From Meira nashicola (Eukaryota; Basidiomycota; Exobasidiomycetes; Exobasidiales; Brachybasidiaceae): a stretch of 64,000 bases of DNA. The stretch covers positions 1,819,178 to 1,883,177 of the forward strand of contig BCJU01000001.1 in NCBI GenBank assembly GCA_001600355.1, written 5' to 3'. This document shows positions 31,331 to 41,693 of the stretch, piece after piece (positions within the stretch are counted from its first letter, which is position 1; every line of letters begins with the position of its first letter). The position numbers and the translations under genes were made by a program. Below the pieces are notes generated by a model that ran no database searches, had not been told where the DNA came from, and saw nothing but the letters and a program-made list of their open reading frames with translations.

Positions 31331-34300
31331 TTATCGGAAGCGAGGGCTTAGCAAACCGCCTGTGCCGTTTGCGCCATGATCAGCAGAAGCGCCTCTCATC
31401 GAAACACCTAAGCCGACTTGAGCAATTCCAGGAGAAGGGATGGGTGAACTAGCATTGCTCATAGCAGGACTCGAAGTTGGCACATCCAATACCCAAAGAT
31501 CGCGCATAGCATGATAAATATGCTTAAAGGTGCTCAAACTTCCTTTTTCTTGAACTAATGTCATACTAGTTGCATATGCCACACCGTTTGCAGAAAGATT
31601 AGGTGAAGCAGCAGAACCGATACTGCGTGGTGTTGAACTACCCAAAGCAGGCGAAGCTGTTGATGACATTGGCAAGATTTGAAATTCAACTCTGAACCTT
31701 AATGGCTTGGCACCATGATGACCTTCAGTTGATTGAACACCTTGAGCGCCAGTACGTACTTCGGCAAGACTGCATTTTAGTGTACCTGTATTTTCGCTAT
31801 CTTCAACAAATACTCGTGCACCGCAGCTTTGCAATAATCTCTTTGCTTCGGCATGTGTTACTGAAAAGTTTTCAACGCTCATCAATGTACAAGTTGCAGG
31901 TTTCCAATTGAAAAGACCTGCGAACCAGCTTTGCTTAGGACTTGCTCCTGATGATGACCGTGAGCCAGGCGTCATTAAAACAGAGCTTGGCGTAGAAGGG
32001 GTAGGAGGAGCACTACTTGTAGCGCTATAAGTGCTCAACGTTGGACTCTTTATTCCTACATTACCCAATGCAGGTGATCCGATATCCAAACCAAGTCCAG
32101 GATTACGATTTTGAAGTCTTGAGCCTTGTTGAGCCCTTTGAGCCATTGCGCCTGCTTCTTGCAAACGCTCATAGGCCAAAGTTGAATTTGCATTCTCTTG
32201 TGTAACTTGTGCAGCTTGATTTTTGCTCTTTTGACTCTTCATTCGTAGCAATAAACTTCTACGTCTTCCTAATGAGCCACCGCTACTTGTACTAGAATTG
32301 GATTGTGTAGTTGCGCCGCTTGTTGTACGTGTGCCTGAATTGCTTCCGCTTGCTGTTGACATTGCCACAGAGCCAGGCAATCTTCCACTATTATACAAAT
32401 CCTTATCAGCTACAGCTATTGGCTTCGTCCTTAGAGCAGGTGAGTATGGTTCAGTCATAGGAGTGGCAGGTGAATAAGGATTGCTACTTGCTTCTGAAGC
32501 CGTACCACTGCGAACGCTATATCCATCTTCTACATCATCTTCTGCATCATCAAATTGCGCCATCGGATCATCATCACGACGTGGTGAGCGTGTACGTCCG
32601 ACAGGAGATTGACTTCTGCGTGCTTCGCTGCGTACGTCTGCTGCCATTCTTTCCAATTGTTCAAGTTTACGTTGCAAGCTTACAGGTCTTTCTCCATTAA
32701 CCCTTATACTTGCCAATTCATCAGCAATTTCACGGAAGAATTGTTGCATAGATGCATTTCCAATAGCTTGTCCTGGCAATTGCACCGTTGGTGATCGACC
32801 ATCCTCGGCTCTTTGGCCTTGTGCACTTTGAGGACGCACAGTATTAGCTCTTGAACTAGGACGTGGTGGCACAATTTGCTTTGGTGTAGAATCATCTGCA
32901 ACAGAACTTGAGCGAAGACGGTTTCGATTGGGTGTAGTAGGGGAAGCTGAACGGCCTGGTACCACATTATCACTTCTTGCACGGTCATGAACAGGTCTAA
33001 CAGGTGAACTTTGTTGATCATATTGTGCTTGTTGTTGTTGCAAGGTTTGTTGAGCATGCTTTGCACTTCCAAATCCAGAAGCAGGTGATTGCATCGTTTT
33101 GACAGGTGAATGCGTTGGAGATTGCATCGTTGGAGAAGGTAGAGGTCTTCGTGGAGAACTTTGTGGAGAAGTGACCATAGAAACAGGTCTTCTGTTCTCA
33201 TCATTGTTGGTGACGTGTATTCTGGGAGATCCAGCAGCAACAGAACTAATCACTGGCGATTGCTGAATCATACTGGCTGGTCGTGGTGAAGAATTGACAT
33301 TTACACGAGCAGTTTGCGGAGGAGGGACAGCGATCGGCACTGCAACAGCTGGCGAGACAGGTCTGTTTGTATTGATGCCTAGCGAGAGACCCAAGGTATT
33401 ACCCTTTGCTGGGCTTGAGCTTGCCACTGGTTGAACATTTTCTGCTTCGTCATCCTCATCATCATCATCGTCGTCTCCTGAGTAATTCTCACGATGTTGG
33501 ACCAAGAGGGAATAAAAGGTTTTTTGCCAATTTGGACCTTTGCTCATCAGTTGATCAATAATGTCTTGTTGTGAAAATTCGGGCCACAAAGTTTTCAAAT
33601 TGCTCAAAATGTCCAAATCGAGATTGTTCATGTCTAGCTCTTCTTCGGCCAATTTGTCTAAATCGGTCGAAACAGGGTTGGTACTGGAAAGCTGACCATT
33701 GTCAGTGAACCAAGGGTGACGCATGATGTCGCGCATTTTTAAACGCTTTTCTGGGTCAACCGTTAGCATTTTCCAGATCAAATCTTTCGCATCCCTTTCG
33801 AGATAATCTGGCATGTCAAACTTTCCCAATCGCACCTTTCCAAGAAGAGTTTGAATGTTTGGATCATCAAAAGGTAAACGACCACAAAGAAGGGCAAAGA
33901 GAATGATACCACAACTCCAAATATCGCTTGCTGTTCCTTTGTAGCTTTTACCACTGACAATCTCTGGAGAAGCGTAATGAGGTGAACCACAACTAGTTTC
34001 CAACATCTTTTCATTAGGCTGCAAGGCTGCCATACCGAAATCGGCAACTTTGACCATCCTCTTACTGCCGTCGAGAAGAAGATTCTCAGGCTTCAAATCT
34101 CTGTGGCAGATATTGAAACTATGGCAATAGTGTAGTCCAAAGATAATTTGACGAAAGTATGCGCGTGCTTCTGGCGGACGTAGACGACCTTTTGAAACAA
34201 GATAATCGAACAATTCACCACCAGCAACATATTCGAGAATGAGATAAAGCTCCTTACTTGTTTCATAAACATCCATCAACCCGAGCACGTTTGGATGTTC

Positions 34301-34882
34301 GATCAACTTCATGATCACGATTTCTCTCTCTATTCCGAGAGTCATCTTATCTTGTTTTGCCGAGACATCTCTGATGCTCATCCTGCTAGATGCTAGAATT
34401 TGTTTCGGCACTATCTTAATTGCAGCTTGCAATCCGGTGGATGTATTGACAGCATGACGAACGCGACCGCTAGCACCTTGACCGATCAACTTGCCCAATT
34501 TCCAAGGACCGATGAAAGGAGGATCTTTGTAATCCTTCTTTTTCTCATTAGCAAGCCTTGAGCTCGGCCTTGGCTCATTTTCATTTGCACCACCACGGGT
34601 AGAAGATTGTGCTCTACTTTGTGATGAAGATGACGATTTGCCTTCACGAGAGGATGTAGCCGATGGTTGAGTCCTTTTTTGTTGTTGTGAGGATGTATGC
34701 GCAGATGCGGCTTTTGGCGGTGGCATTGCTTTTGAAGGCGGTGCTGGAGCTGCTTTTGAGGCGATAAACTTTGGATCTGCAGAGTTGATGGTTTGATTTG
34801 GTACACCTCTGGCCTGTAAAGGACCAGCACCTCGAAAGGGTGGCACATCGGGAACACCTGGCGCACGTCTATGGGTTGACAT
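31331..34882 (-). CDS. Gin4/Cdr2 (Nim1-family) septin-associated protein kinase
   Basis: Single exon, 1183 residues. The kinase domain spans about 125-393: glycine loop LIGQGASGRV, AAIKIV lysine, HRDLKPEN (260-267), DFGMA, CGSPHYASPE and SDIWSCGIILFALLCGRLPFDD. The CGSPHYASPEIV version is typical of the Nim1-like group (Hsl1, Gin4, Kcc4, Cdr1, Cdr2). A long Ser/Pro-rich linker follows, with an acidic DDDDDDEDDEAE stretch near 470. About 985-1135 resembles a KA1 membrane-binding domain (CTLMSVENFSVTH, RLLQSCGARVFVED, RFRVEFQILP, FKHIYHAMRDLW). Known role: these kinases bind septins and the cell cortex and act on Wee1 or septin assembly to couple morphogenesis with mitosis. I cannot decide among Gin4, Hsl1 and Cdr2 orthology. 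Confidence 0.88.
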   Translation of the reverse strand: MSTHRRAPGVPDVPPFRGAGPLQARGVPNQTINSADPKFIASKAAPAPPSKAMPPPKAASAHTSSQQQKRTQPSATSSREGKSSSSSQSRAQSSTRGGANENEPRPSSRLANEKKKDYKDPPFIGPWKLGKLIGQGASGRVRHAVNTSTGLQAAIKIVPKQILASSRMSIRDVSAKQDKMTLGIEREIVIMKLIEHPNVLGLMDVYETSKELYLILEYVAGGELFDYLVSKGRLRPPEARAYFRQIIFGLHYCHSFNICHRDLKPENLLLDGSKRMVKVADFGMAALQPNEKMLETSCGSPHYASPEIVSGKSYKGTASDIWSCGIILFALLCGRLPFDDPNIQTLLGKVRLGKFDMPDYLERDAKDLIWKMLTVDPEKRLKMRDIMRHPWFTDNGQLSSTNPVSTDLDKLAEEELDMNNLDLDILSNLKTLWPEFSQQDIIDQLMSKGPNWQKTFYSLLVQHRENYSGDDDDDDEDDEAENVQPVASSSPAKGNTLGLSLGINTNRPVSPAVAVPIAVPPPQTARVNVNSSPRPASMIQQSPVISSVAAGSPRIHVTNNDENRRPVSMVTSPQSSPRRPLPSPTMQSPTHSPVKTMQSPASGFGSAKHAQQTLQQQQAQYDQQSSPVRPVHDRARSDNVVPGRSASPTTPNRNRLRSSSVADDSTPKQIVPPRPSSRANTVRPQSAQGQRAEDGRSPTVQLPGQAIGNASMQQFFREIADELASIRVNGERPVSLQRKLEQLERMAADVRSEARRSQSPVGRTRSPRRDDDPMAQFDDAEDDVEDGYSVRSGTASEASSNPYSPATPMTEPYSPALRTKPIAVADKDLYNSGRLPGSVAMSTASGSNSGTRTTSGATTQSNSSTSSGGSLGRRRSLLLRMKSQKSKNQAAQVTQENANSTLAYERLQEAGAMAQRAQQGSRLQNRNPGLGLDIGSPALGNVGIKSPTLSTYSATSSAPPTPSTPSSVLMTPGSRSSSGASPKQSWFAGLFNWKPATCTLMSVENFSVTHAEAKRLLQSCGARVFVEDSENTGTLKCSLAEVRTGAQGVQSTEGHHGAKPLRFRVEFQILPMSSTASPALGSSTPRSIGSAASPNLSANGVAYATSMTLVQEKGSLSTFKHIYHAMRDLWVLDVPTSSPAMSNASSPIPSPGIAQVGLGVSMRGASADHGANGTGGLLSPRFR

Positions 34883-35830
34883 CTTGTAGGATTAATATCG
34901 AGACGTTCCAGATCGAGAAGGGCGGCTCAAACCTCTGCGAAAGAGGTTGAGATCAGACAAAAAGTCTAGAAAAACGTTTTTAAGAGATTCAAAAAAGATT
35001 GTTTGAAATGATGAAAGATCGAGTCTATTGATGACTTGGTTCGATCGAATGCTTGATTGCACAAAGAAAAAATTGACTGACGCAATTGTTAAAGCAAGGC
35101 GAATAGAAATGAGCGTGAAAGGCGAGATGTTTATCGCTAGCAATTGCAATGAAAGAAAATCAAAAAAGACGGCAAAGGCGAAGGGGAGAGGTGGCGAAGG
35201 AAAGGGAGGGGTTGAATGAGGTGGCGGGAAAGGATGAGCAAATCGGATTGGTGATTGATTGGATCAGGAGGTGTAAGCAAAGCCGGGGCTGTAAAGCGAA
35301 GGCATAAGCAAAATAGAAAAACACAGATTGAATTGTTTATCCTTTCAAAAAGAAAAAGGCAAGAAACAGGCGTATGTAGATCACCGTGTTATTCTTGCTG
35401 CTCTGGGGGAAGGGGACGGTAGGTCATGTAAACATATGTATGCCGACGCATATACAGATCTCAATAGAAATTCTTTCGAATGCTCTTGCTCTGCCATATG
35501 CGTAATTGTTCGATAAATCGACGGGTAATAGACCGGATTATAAGGAACAAGCGAGATATCTCTCAAATAATTTTTCCCATTCTAAGAGAAAAATGTGCAG
35601 AATAGAGAGGATGTCATCAAATAGGATGCTTGCATACTGTCAATACATCTATGCACGCTTTCTTACGCCATCCTTGTTCAATAATTCATTGTATTGAACC
35701 AAAAACGTGTCGTGCTCATATGCATGCCACGGTCAACCTTCCACTCCTTTTCTGATTCAAATACCTAAACAGGAACCGCTCATTGATTCAGCCTTTTCCT
35801 GTTTGGTTTAACTTGCGCATTCTAGCTGCA
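34883..35830. other. Intergenic: 5' leader of the kinase gene and promoter of the next gene
   Basis: The plus strand is purine-rich (A/G blocks at about 35140-35230), meaning the minus strand has the pyrimidine-rich leader expected upstream of the kinase. Frames here have no recognisable domain. No other feature was seen. Confidence 0.45.
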
Positions 35831-36621
35831 ATGCTGATCATCATGGAAATCAAGGGTAAGTCTGTTGTACGGTGAATTGATCGTTCGTGATGCTGCAGTG
35901 TACGAGCCTGAAGTGCCACTTTGATGTTTAATTCCCTTCTCTTTTGTGCTATTCAGAAGAGGAGTTTAAAACTTTAATCGAAAATGGTGACAAATTGGCT
36001 TTGATGAAGGTGACCGACGCAACACGTCCTTCATGCACAATAATCTTTGATATAGCTTATCCATTGGAATGTACATACAGCAACAAGTGTTGCTCTTTCT
36101 GGTTGCTCTGCCCTGCATGCCTACCTTTTGCTGTTCGTGCGCATCGCGTTCCAAGGCGCACGTAACGCGCATCAACCACGTGTGATGTAAAGCAAGGTTA
36201 AAGTCACAATTCTGTCAGAAAATATGCGTTCGGCTTTTATTTACCATTTTTTCCGATGACCAACGCGTGTTAAAATATGTATATTGCTAAAGTGTGCGAC
36301 AGTCTTTTTCGCGTTTAGAGACCAACACGGAAGCTAACACGGTCAATAATAGGACTAGGCTAACCTTAGATCTCAATTTACATATCATCTTAGACTGTCA
36401 TCAAGATCGTCAGGGTTCAAAGAGACTTTTTGGCATTCCTATTCGATCGTACAGCACGTCAATATACAAACGATCCAGTAGAGGAGAGGAAAATTATCGA
36501 TCGCATACCTTATCCCCCTCTCTGTGAGCATCGGATATTCGACGGTACATGCATTCGAACCAAAGAAAGTGAATCTTATCAAGCCACTGTCACCTCCATA
36601 GTCGCCGAGCATGGAAGGTAG
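35831..36621 (+). CDS. Candidate small spliced gene of unknown function
   Basis: Exon 1 (ATG at 35831 or in-frame 35843, ending 35855) and exon 2 (from 35957) join in phase across GTAAGT...TTCAG. They read MEIKEEEFKTLIENGDKLALMK, which has clear coding character and faintly recalls the start of a thioredoxin-like or cytochrome b5-like fold. Beyond about 36022 the frame loses coding character, stopping at 36165 if unspliced. A second coding-looking block lies at about 36394-36621, after a CTAAC branch motif and a TTAG acceptor. It reads DFLAFLFDRTARQYTNDPVEE and then EHRIFDGTCIRTKESES, with a TAG 17 bases before the CENP-O ATG. Phase 0 joining is possible (donor at 36022) but unproven. I do not recognise the protein. 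Confidence 0.35.
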
Positions 36622-36638
36622 TTCAATCAGAAAATTAG

Positions 36639-38215
36639 ATGCAAACTGAAGAGGTACTTGACAATATGAATATTTTAGAAGCCGAAAGTTCGGCGGATCT
36701 GCAAAGTATGTCGATTGATCAACTTAGAGAGCATTGTAAGTCTACCGAATTCCTTGAACGCCGTAACTTTCGGAAGCGATCGGCTGACAGTTTACCCTCC
36801 AAATAGTGCAGAAGGTTCGGTCCAATCATGCATCTTTAAAAGCCGAAATCGAACGAGTACGTACTATTCCATCTTCCGAAGAGATTCAAGAGTGGGTGCA
36901 AGAAAATTCAAGAGTATTGCCTCAAACATTGGTGGATCTATCGCAAAGGATAGCCATAGCAGAGGAAAAATGTATCCTTCATAGAACGGCAGGTTGGACC
37001 GTATTCGAAATTGATCTCGATATCGGTAGGAGAGAAAGACAGATGCGTAGAGAGGAAGGTCAATCTAAACTTGGGAAATCTTCACTGGGTTTAGGTGTTC
37101 GTCTTGATACCTTTTTCCGTGGTCGATTTCATGAACCTTATTATTTGATATTTGCCAAACAATCCCAATTGCTGAATAACAAGCCAAAAGTCACAAATAC
37201 AGCCCTTGATGCGGGAAAGCTTGAAGCAAGACGAGAGATGGAAGCAAGGGACGAAGATGATGATTTTCCGCATGCTGATAGCGAACAGGAGGAAGAAGAA
37301 GAAGGAATGGAAGCTGTGCGTTTAATCCGTCATACAATCCCTCTATTTGTGCCTCTGCAAACTCTCCTCAAGCAATATCTTAGCCAAGATGGTGGAATGG
37401 TGAAGGAAAGGAGAAGGGGAGGTCTTGACTTGTTAGACGGATTGATGAGCCGTAATGGCTTGACGGACTTCCTTGGTCATCTACATGCATACTTGCAAGC
37501 ATTCATTTGTCGTAGAGAGCAAACTATCGGTCTACGAAACATTCGCCTTCCCGGAAAGCATTCTTCGGAACTGGGAGCATATGGAAATGATGCTTTTGAT
37601 CTGATCACCATTCGCTGGGCTGTCCCTGCTGTCTCGATTGACGATGTAGATGAATACGAGAAGCAGAATGGTATTGTACATCCGCGTGCTTCAAACGCTC
37701 AAGATGAGAAAAATCTGTTGATAAAACGAAGACATCGATATGAACATACGAGAGGAATGGCAAGACGTTCGGAAACGGGTGAACATGTTCGAAATGTGGA
37801 AATCAAGATTCAATATTCTAATTTGTTGGCCGATGCATTAGGAAAAATAGATCCGAAGTACAAGGAACCGAAAAAGTCTACCACTGAATTCAATGAAGGC
37901 AGCACATTATTCGAACACGGTACTGTACGTATTGAGCATCAACGTGCAAAGAAGAGACATAAAGTGACGGAGGATAGACCGAAATTCTATAACATCGCAA
38001 CTCGTCGATCTGATTGTGAAGGATTCTTTGCTAATGAAAAAGGCCAATTGGAGAATGCCGTTCAACAATCTTTGATCAGAATTTTTGCTGATCATCTTGA
38101 ACGTGAATCTGAATCGGATAGATATATGAGGGAGCGTTATCTACAAGGCAAGTCAGACGCTGACATTAAAGGAAGGAAGTATATACGCAGAGAGAACTAC
38201 AACCTTCTTGTCTAA
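36639..38215 (+). CDS. Kinetochore protein CENP-O (Mcm21/Mal2)
   Basis: Exons 36639-36735 and 36807-38215 (71-nt intron, GTAAGT, GGCTGAC branch, AATAG) give 501 residues. The join restores the helix SIDQLREHLQKVRSNHASLKA, and the frame at 36806 alone would start with GTG. After an N-terminal coiled coil (about 25-60), the CENP-O-type core reads HRTAGWTVFEIDLDI, GLGVRLDTFFRGRFHEPYYLIF, IRHTIPLFVPLQTLLKQYL and FLGHLHAYLQAFICRRE. This layout matches Mcm21/Mal2/CENP-O, a COMA or CCAN subunit of the inner kinetochore. The core has an acidic insertion (EDDDFPHADSEQEEEEE). The C-terminal 200 residues are charged and longer than in yeast Mcm21. The family call is from motif memory only. Confidence 0.72.
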
Positions 38216-38304
38216 TAAAATGAAACTATAAAGCTGTTTCATTCCATTTGTATTCGTACATATTGTACATGTATTGTCACTCTCAAAATGTTGTATTTGT
38301 ACAA

Positions 38305-40869
38305 TCAATCATCAAAAAGATCATATGCCTTTAATCTTCCTCCTACTGGCTTTGCTATATCATCATTTGACTTTTTTGACTTCTTAGGTTGAAACGCGCT
38401 ATCATCTTCAACTTCTTCCATGTTGAATGTCAAGCTGCCGCGAATCTGTCTCTTATTGGATTTCGGTTTGTTTGATGACTTCTTTTTCTTGCCCGTTGTA
38501 TCATTTGGCCTGCCTTCTGCATCCTCCGTGGCTAATCTCTTTCGTGGCTTGAACAATAACTTCGAAGGCAGTTCATCCGTTGCCGCCTCCAAAACAGAAT
38601 CCCCATCGCTTGGCATTTGCTCTCCTTCGGCAAAAATGAATTTGAAAAGATCCATCGATGGTTTTACATAGCTACTTTCTTCTTTATTATCCTTTATTTC
38701 GCCAAGTCCAACGTTGGCGAGATCGAAACCAGCTTCCTTTCCACCTGCGATGTGATTCTCTGATGGCGAGGTTTCATTGACGCTTCTTGAATCTCCATTT
38801 GCTACAGATAACGATCCTTCTTTCGATTCATTGTCCCAATTTCTACCTGCAGCCAATTGTTGAAGTTGTCTCTTGTTTGCCTCCCATCTGGCATTGACAT
38901 TCGTTACTTCTTCTTTGCGTTTTCCTTTGCTCTCTCCAAGTTCATCAAAAACTTTGCTTGGCTCACCACTTGACAAGGCATCATCATTGACCATCTCTTC
39001 TGGAAACGGATGTGGAACGTTAAAGCGTTTACATAATAGCCTTGCTGGAACCCATTTCTTCGTTTCACGAGTTGTATCAGGACCAAATAATCCCATCTTT
39101 GCGTTTCTCTGCAAGCTCGTCATATTCTCAAAAAGACCTTCTTCCGTTTTGCTCTGTGTTTCAGATTGCTCTCTAGATGTCAGAGAATCGTTTGCAGGCG
39201 TGTATAGACCTGGTTCCATCTGTTTCACGTTAGACTGATCCGACTTCAATGCAGTCTCAAACCTGCTTGCCATCATTGTATTCATCGGTTTAAAAATTGC
39301 AGCACTGCGCGAAAATTCTCTGAGTTCCCTCTCAAATTCTTCAACAGATTGACCAGCTGGAGGTCGCAAGCTTTTGTCTTGATCAACTTGGGCTTGCAGA
39401 TAAGTGCGATATCTGACTTGCTTCTCCTTATCACTCTCAAACGGGATAAAGCCTTGCAGTGCGGCTTTTGCTACTTCGATATTCAGTTCGGGTATTATTA
39501 TGTCACACATAGGATGTGCAATTGACTTGGACGATGATGAATGCTTGGCTGCCAATTTAGCTTTTTCAAGTCTTTCCCGATCTTTTTCGCTAAGATAGTC
39601 AGTGATTGATGGAGGTGGTCCGGGGATCTTTGCCTCTCCAAACAAGGAAGCACGAGAAGAGGAAGTACTAGGAGGCTCATGTCTCGATTGCGTTGAAGCA
39701 CTTCCTGATGAGGCGTCTTTCCACACTCGGTTGGGATCTGGTTGCCAGTCTTTTGGCACATTGATGTTACGAAAATCACATTTCTCCTCCATCAACTCGT
39801 CATAAAGAACAAAGCCAGATATCATCGGTGTGCCGTCATGCCAATGTCCTTTCTTTTCGCTTTTAGCAATGTCAACATGAGTCTTTTCGTATTGATCTTG
39901 TCGTCTAGCAGGCTTTGACTTTCGCACGAGTGTCGAATCTTGTATTTGATGACCTATCGAATACACTTCACCTTCGCCATCAGAATCATCTTCCAATGCG
40001 CCTATTCCAAAACCACCCTGTGGCCTACTCGATGTAGAATCATCTTCTTTTGCACTATGCTGTCTTTCTAGCAACTCTGCCAAAGTGCTTGGTTCTCCAG
40101 CATTTACCCATCCCAGCCCTTGTGTTGCGATATGAATTGAAGACGGTACTACAATAGCCGTATCTGGAGGTGGATAAAGTTTTGATGAACTTTCGTTTTT
40201 TTCGGCATCTTTGACCGGTATCCCGAGCAGCGCCGTAAGTCTTCGAAGTCGATCCAATGGTAGCCATGCTCCTAAACCCTGTCCTTCCCTCCATCCCATT
40301 CTCTGCAGTAGTTTTGTACCCAAAGAAGTTTTGTGAATTGATATATTGGATTCCGGATTACTCCTCTGTATCTCTTCGTCTTGCATTCCCAGTAGCCCCA
40401 TCAGCGGATCTCTGCCGAATTCTCCATCTTTCTTGGCAGATGACGGCCCTAGAAATTCGTCATTCGCCTTTAGCGCTCCTTTGCCATCTCTGTAACTCTG
40501 CAAATCTTCTTCGTCCATAAAATCTTCAGCGGTGCTTTGTTTGTACTTTGTTTTGCTTTCGCCATCTTTCCTACTTCTTTCTTTGTCCTTACGTGAAGAA
40601 CGAAAAGTGCTTGGTTGCCAACCTTCTTTAGATCCGACAGTATTATAGTATCCAGCAGAATAGCCTCCAGTGAAAGCACCATGGAAACGTCTTCTACCTT
40701 GTTCATCATACACTTCTTGTTGCCAAACCGGTTTGAATTCATTCGGATCACGTTTCTTACTATCAAGACTTGGCAATGGTGTACCAATCAAACAAAAATT
40801 TTCGTTCACATTGTTTGAGCTGTTACCTTGGCTATCATCTAGCCTTTTCCGCAACCTTTCGGTAGCCAT
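38305..40869 (-). CDS. GPATCH1-like G-patch protein (DUF1604 + G-patch)
   Basis: Single exon, 854 residues. The N-terminal DUF1604 region is highly typical: FCLIGTPLPS, then VWQQEVYDEQGRRRFHGAFTG, then YYNTVGSKEGWQPSTFRSSR. A G-patch follows at about 180-215 (SLGTKLLQRMGWREGQGLGAW). Later segments RNAKMGLFGP and KKWVPARLLCKRFNVPHPFP are also found in GPATCH1. A basic nuclear-localisation-like tail (GKKKKSSNKPKSNKRQ) lies near the C-terminus. Known role: GPATCH1 proteins associate with catalytic spliceosomes, and G-patches activate DEAH helicases. The start is 243 bp from the divergent HSK3 start, so the two genes share a promoter region. Confidence 0.9.
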   Translation of the reverse strand: MATERLRKRLDDSQGNSSNNVNENFCLIGTPLPSLDSKKRDPNEFKPVWQQEVYDEQGRRRFHGAFTGGYSAGYYNTVGSKEGWQPSTFRSSRKDKERSRKDGESKTKYKQSTAEDFMDEEDLQSYRDGKGALKANDEFLGPSSAKKDGEFGRDPLMGLLGMQDEEIQRSNPESNISIHKTSLGTKLLQRMGWREGQGLGAWLPLDRLRRLTALLGIPVKDAEKNESSSKLYPPPDTAIVVPSSIHIATQGLGWVNAGEPSTLAELLERQHSAKEDDSTSSRPQGGFGIGALEDDSDGEGEVYSIGHQIQDSTLVRKSKPARRQDQYEKTHVDIAKSEKKGHWHDGTPMISGFVLYDELMEEKCDFRNINVPKDWQPDPNRVWKDASSGSASTQSRHEPPSTSSSRASLFGEAKIPGPPPSITDYLSEKDRERLEKAKLAAKHSSSSKSIAHPMCDIIIPELNIEVAKAALQGFIPFESDKEKQVRYRTYLQAQVDQDKSLRPPAGQSVEEFERELREFSRSAAIFKPMNTMMASRFETALKSDQSNVKQMEPGLYTPANDSLTSREQSETQSKTEEGLFENMTSLQRNAKMGLFGPDTTRETKKWVPARLLCKRFNVPHPFPEEMVNDDALSSGEPSKVFDELGESKGKRKEEVTNVNARWEANKRQLQQLAAGRNWDNESKEGSLSVANGDSRSVNETSPSENHIAGGKEAGFDLANVGLGEIKDNKEESSYVKPSMDLFKFIFAEGEQMPSDGDSVLEAATDELPSKLLFKPRKRLATEDAEGRPNDTTGKKKKSSNKPKSNKRQIRGSLTFNMEEVEDDSAFQPKKSKKSNDDIAKPVGGRLKAYDLFDD

Positions 40870-41112
40870 ATTTTGATAGCTACCTTGCCAAAGTAGTATA
40901 CATCCTATATAGGTTTCCGTCGTAATGATTTGATTATAAAAAAAGATAGGAAGGAGCTAACTCCACTACAGCCAAAAAAAAAATACACGCATGTATTCAC
41001 AAGCTCGCGACAATGCGATACGCGTAAAAGTTGAACATCTTTGACTTTCCAGATCAACACCAACATCTCTTGATCATTTGAGTTATAGAAGGCTGAAAGG
41101 GTTATTACTGTC
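40870..41112. promoter_or_regulatory. Bidirectional promoter between GPATCH1 and HSK3
   Basis: 243 bases separate two divergent start codons. A poly-A run at about 40975-40983 may act as a nucleosome-excluding element. No TATA box was recognised. Confidence 0.5.
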
Positions 41113-41436
41113 ATGTCTGGTAGCACAACATCTACCGCCAAAGAGAGACATTATGCTCATCTTGCAGCTCAATTGGAAACATTGAGTGGAAATATAGTCG
41201 ATGCTCAACATCATCTTAGAGCGGCTGCTAGTCAAACACGATACATAAAGAGCTTAGGAGCGAATCAAGCAGCAATGTAAGTTCTCATCTCTCTGTTGGG
41301 ATAGCTGTAATAGCCATTTGATACTTACAATATCTTCATTCTCTTTCTATTATACAGGTTCATGGCAGCTTTACATCAAGTTGATCAGGATAGCGGATCA
41401 ATGCCAGAGGAAAACCAAGAACAACAAAAGAAATAG
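41113..41436 (+). CDS. HSK3: DASH (Dam1) complex subunit Hsk3
   Basis: Exons 41113-41276 and 41358-41436 flank an 81-nt intron (GTAAGT...TATACAG) and encode 80 residues. Residues 10-60 match the Hsk3 family pattern: KERHYAHLAAQLETLSGNIV, then TRYIKSLGANQAAMFMAALHQV. Hsk3 is a small helical subunit of the DASH/Dam1 ring that couples kinetochores to microtubules. The tail is short and acidic/Gln-rich (PEENQEQQKK). The gene is easily missed because neither exon is long. It is divergent from GPATCH1 and convergent with the SmB gene. Confidence 0.88.
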
Positions 41437-41693
41437 CAAAGACGTCAAAGATGATCATGCATGTCATCTGTGTATCTCTATTTGTATCATTATCCCAAAT
41501 TTCGCACACTTGTACAATATTCTTCTAATCACATTGTACAATTTATGCCATTACAGCTTTTTGCCGTATTATAGCCTTTCGGCAATTTTAAAATCAAGCG
41601 TTGGGTTGGGTAAACATAATACAAGATAGGTTGAGGACAAGTAAAGGAAATCGGGAAGTGATGCAGTTTGCAGTATTCGCTGAGCAATAGCAT

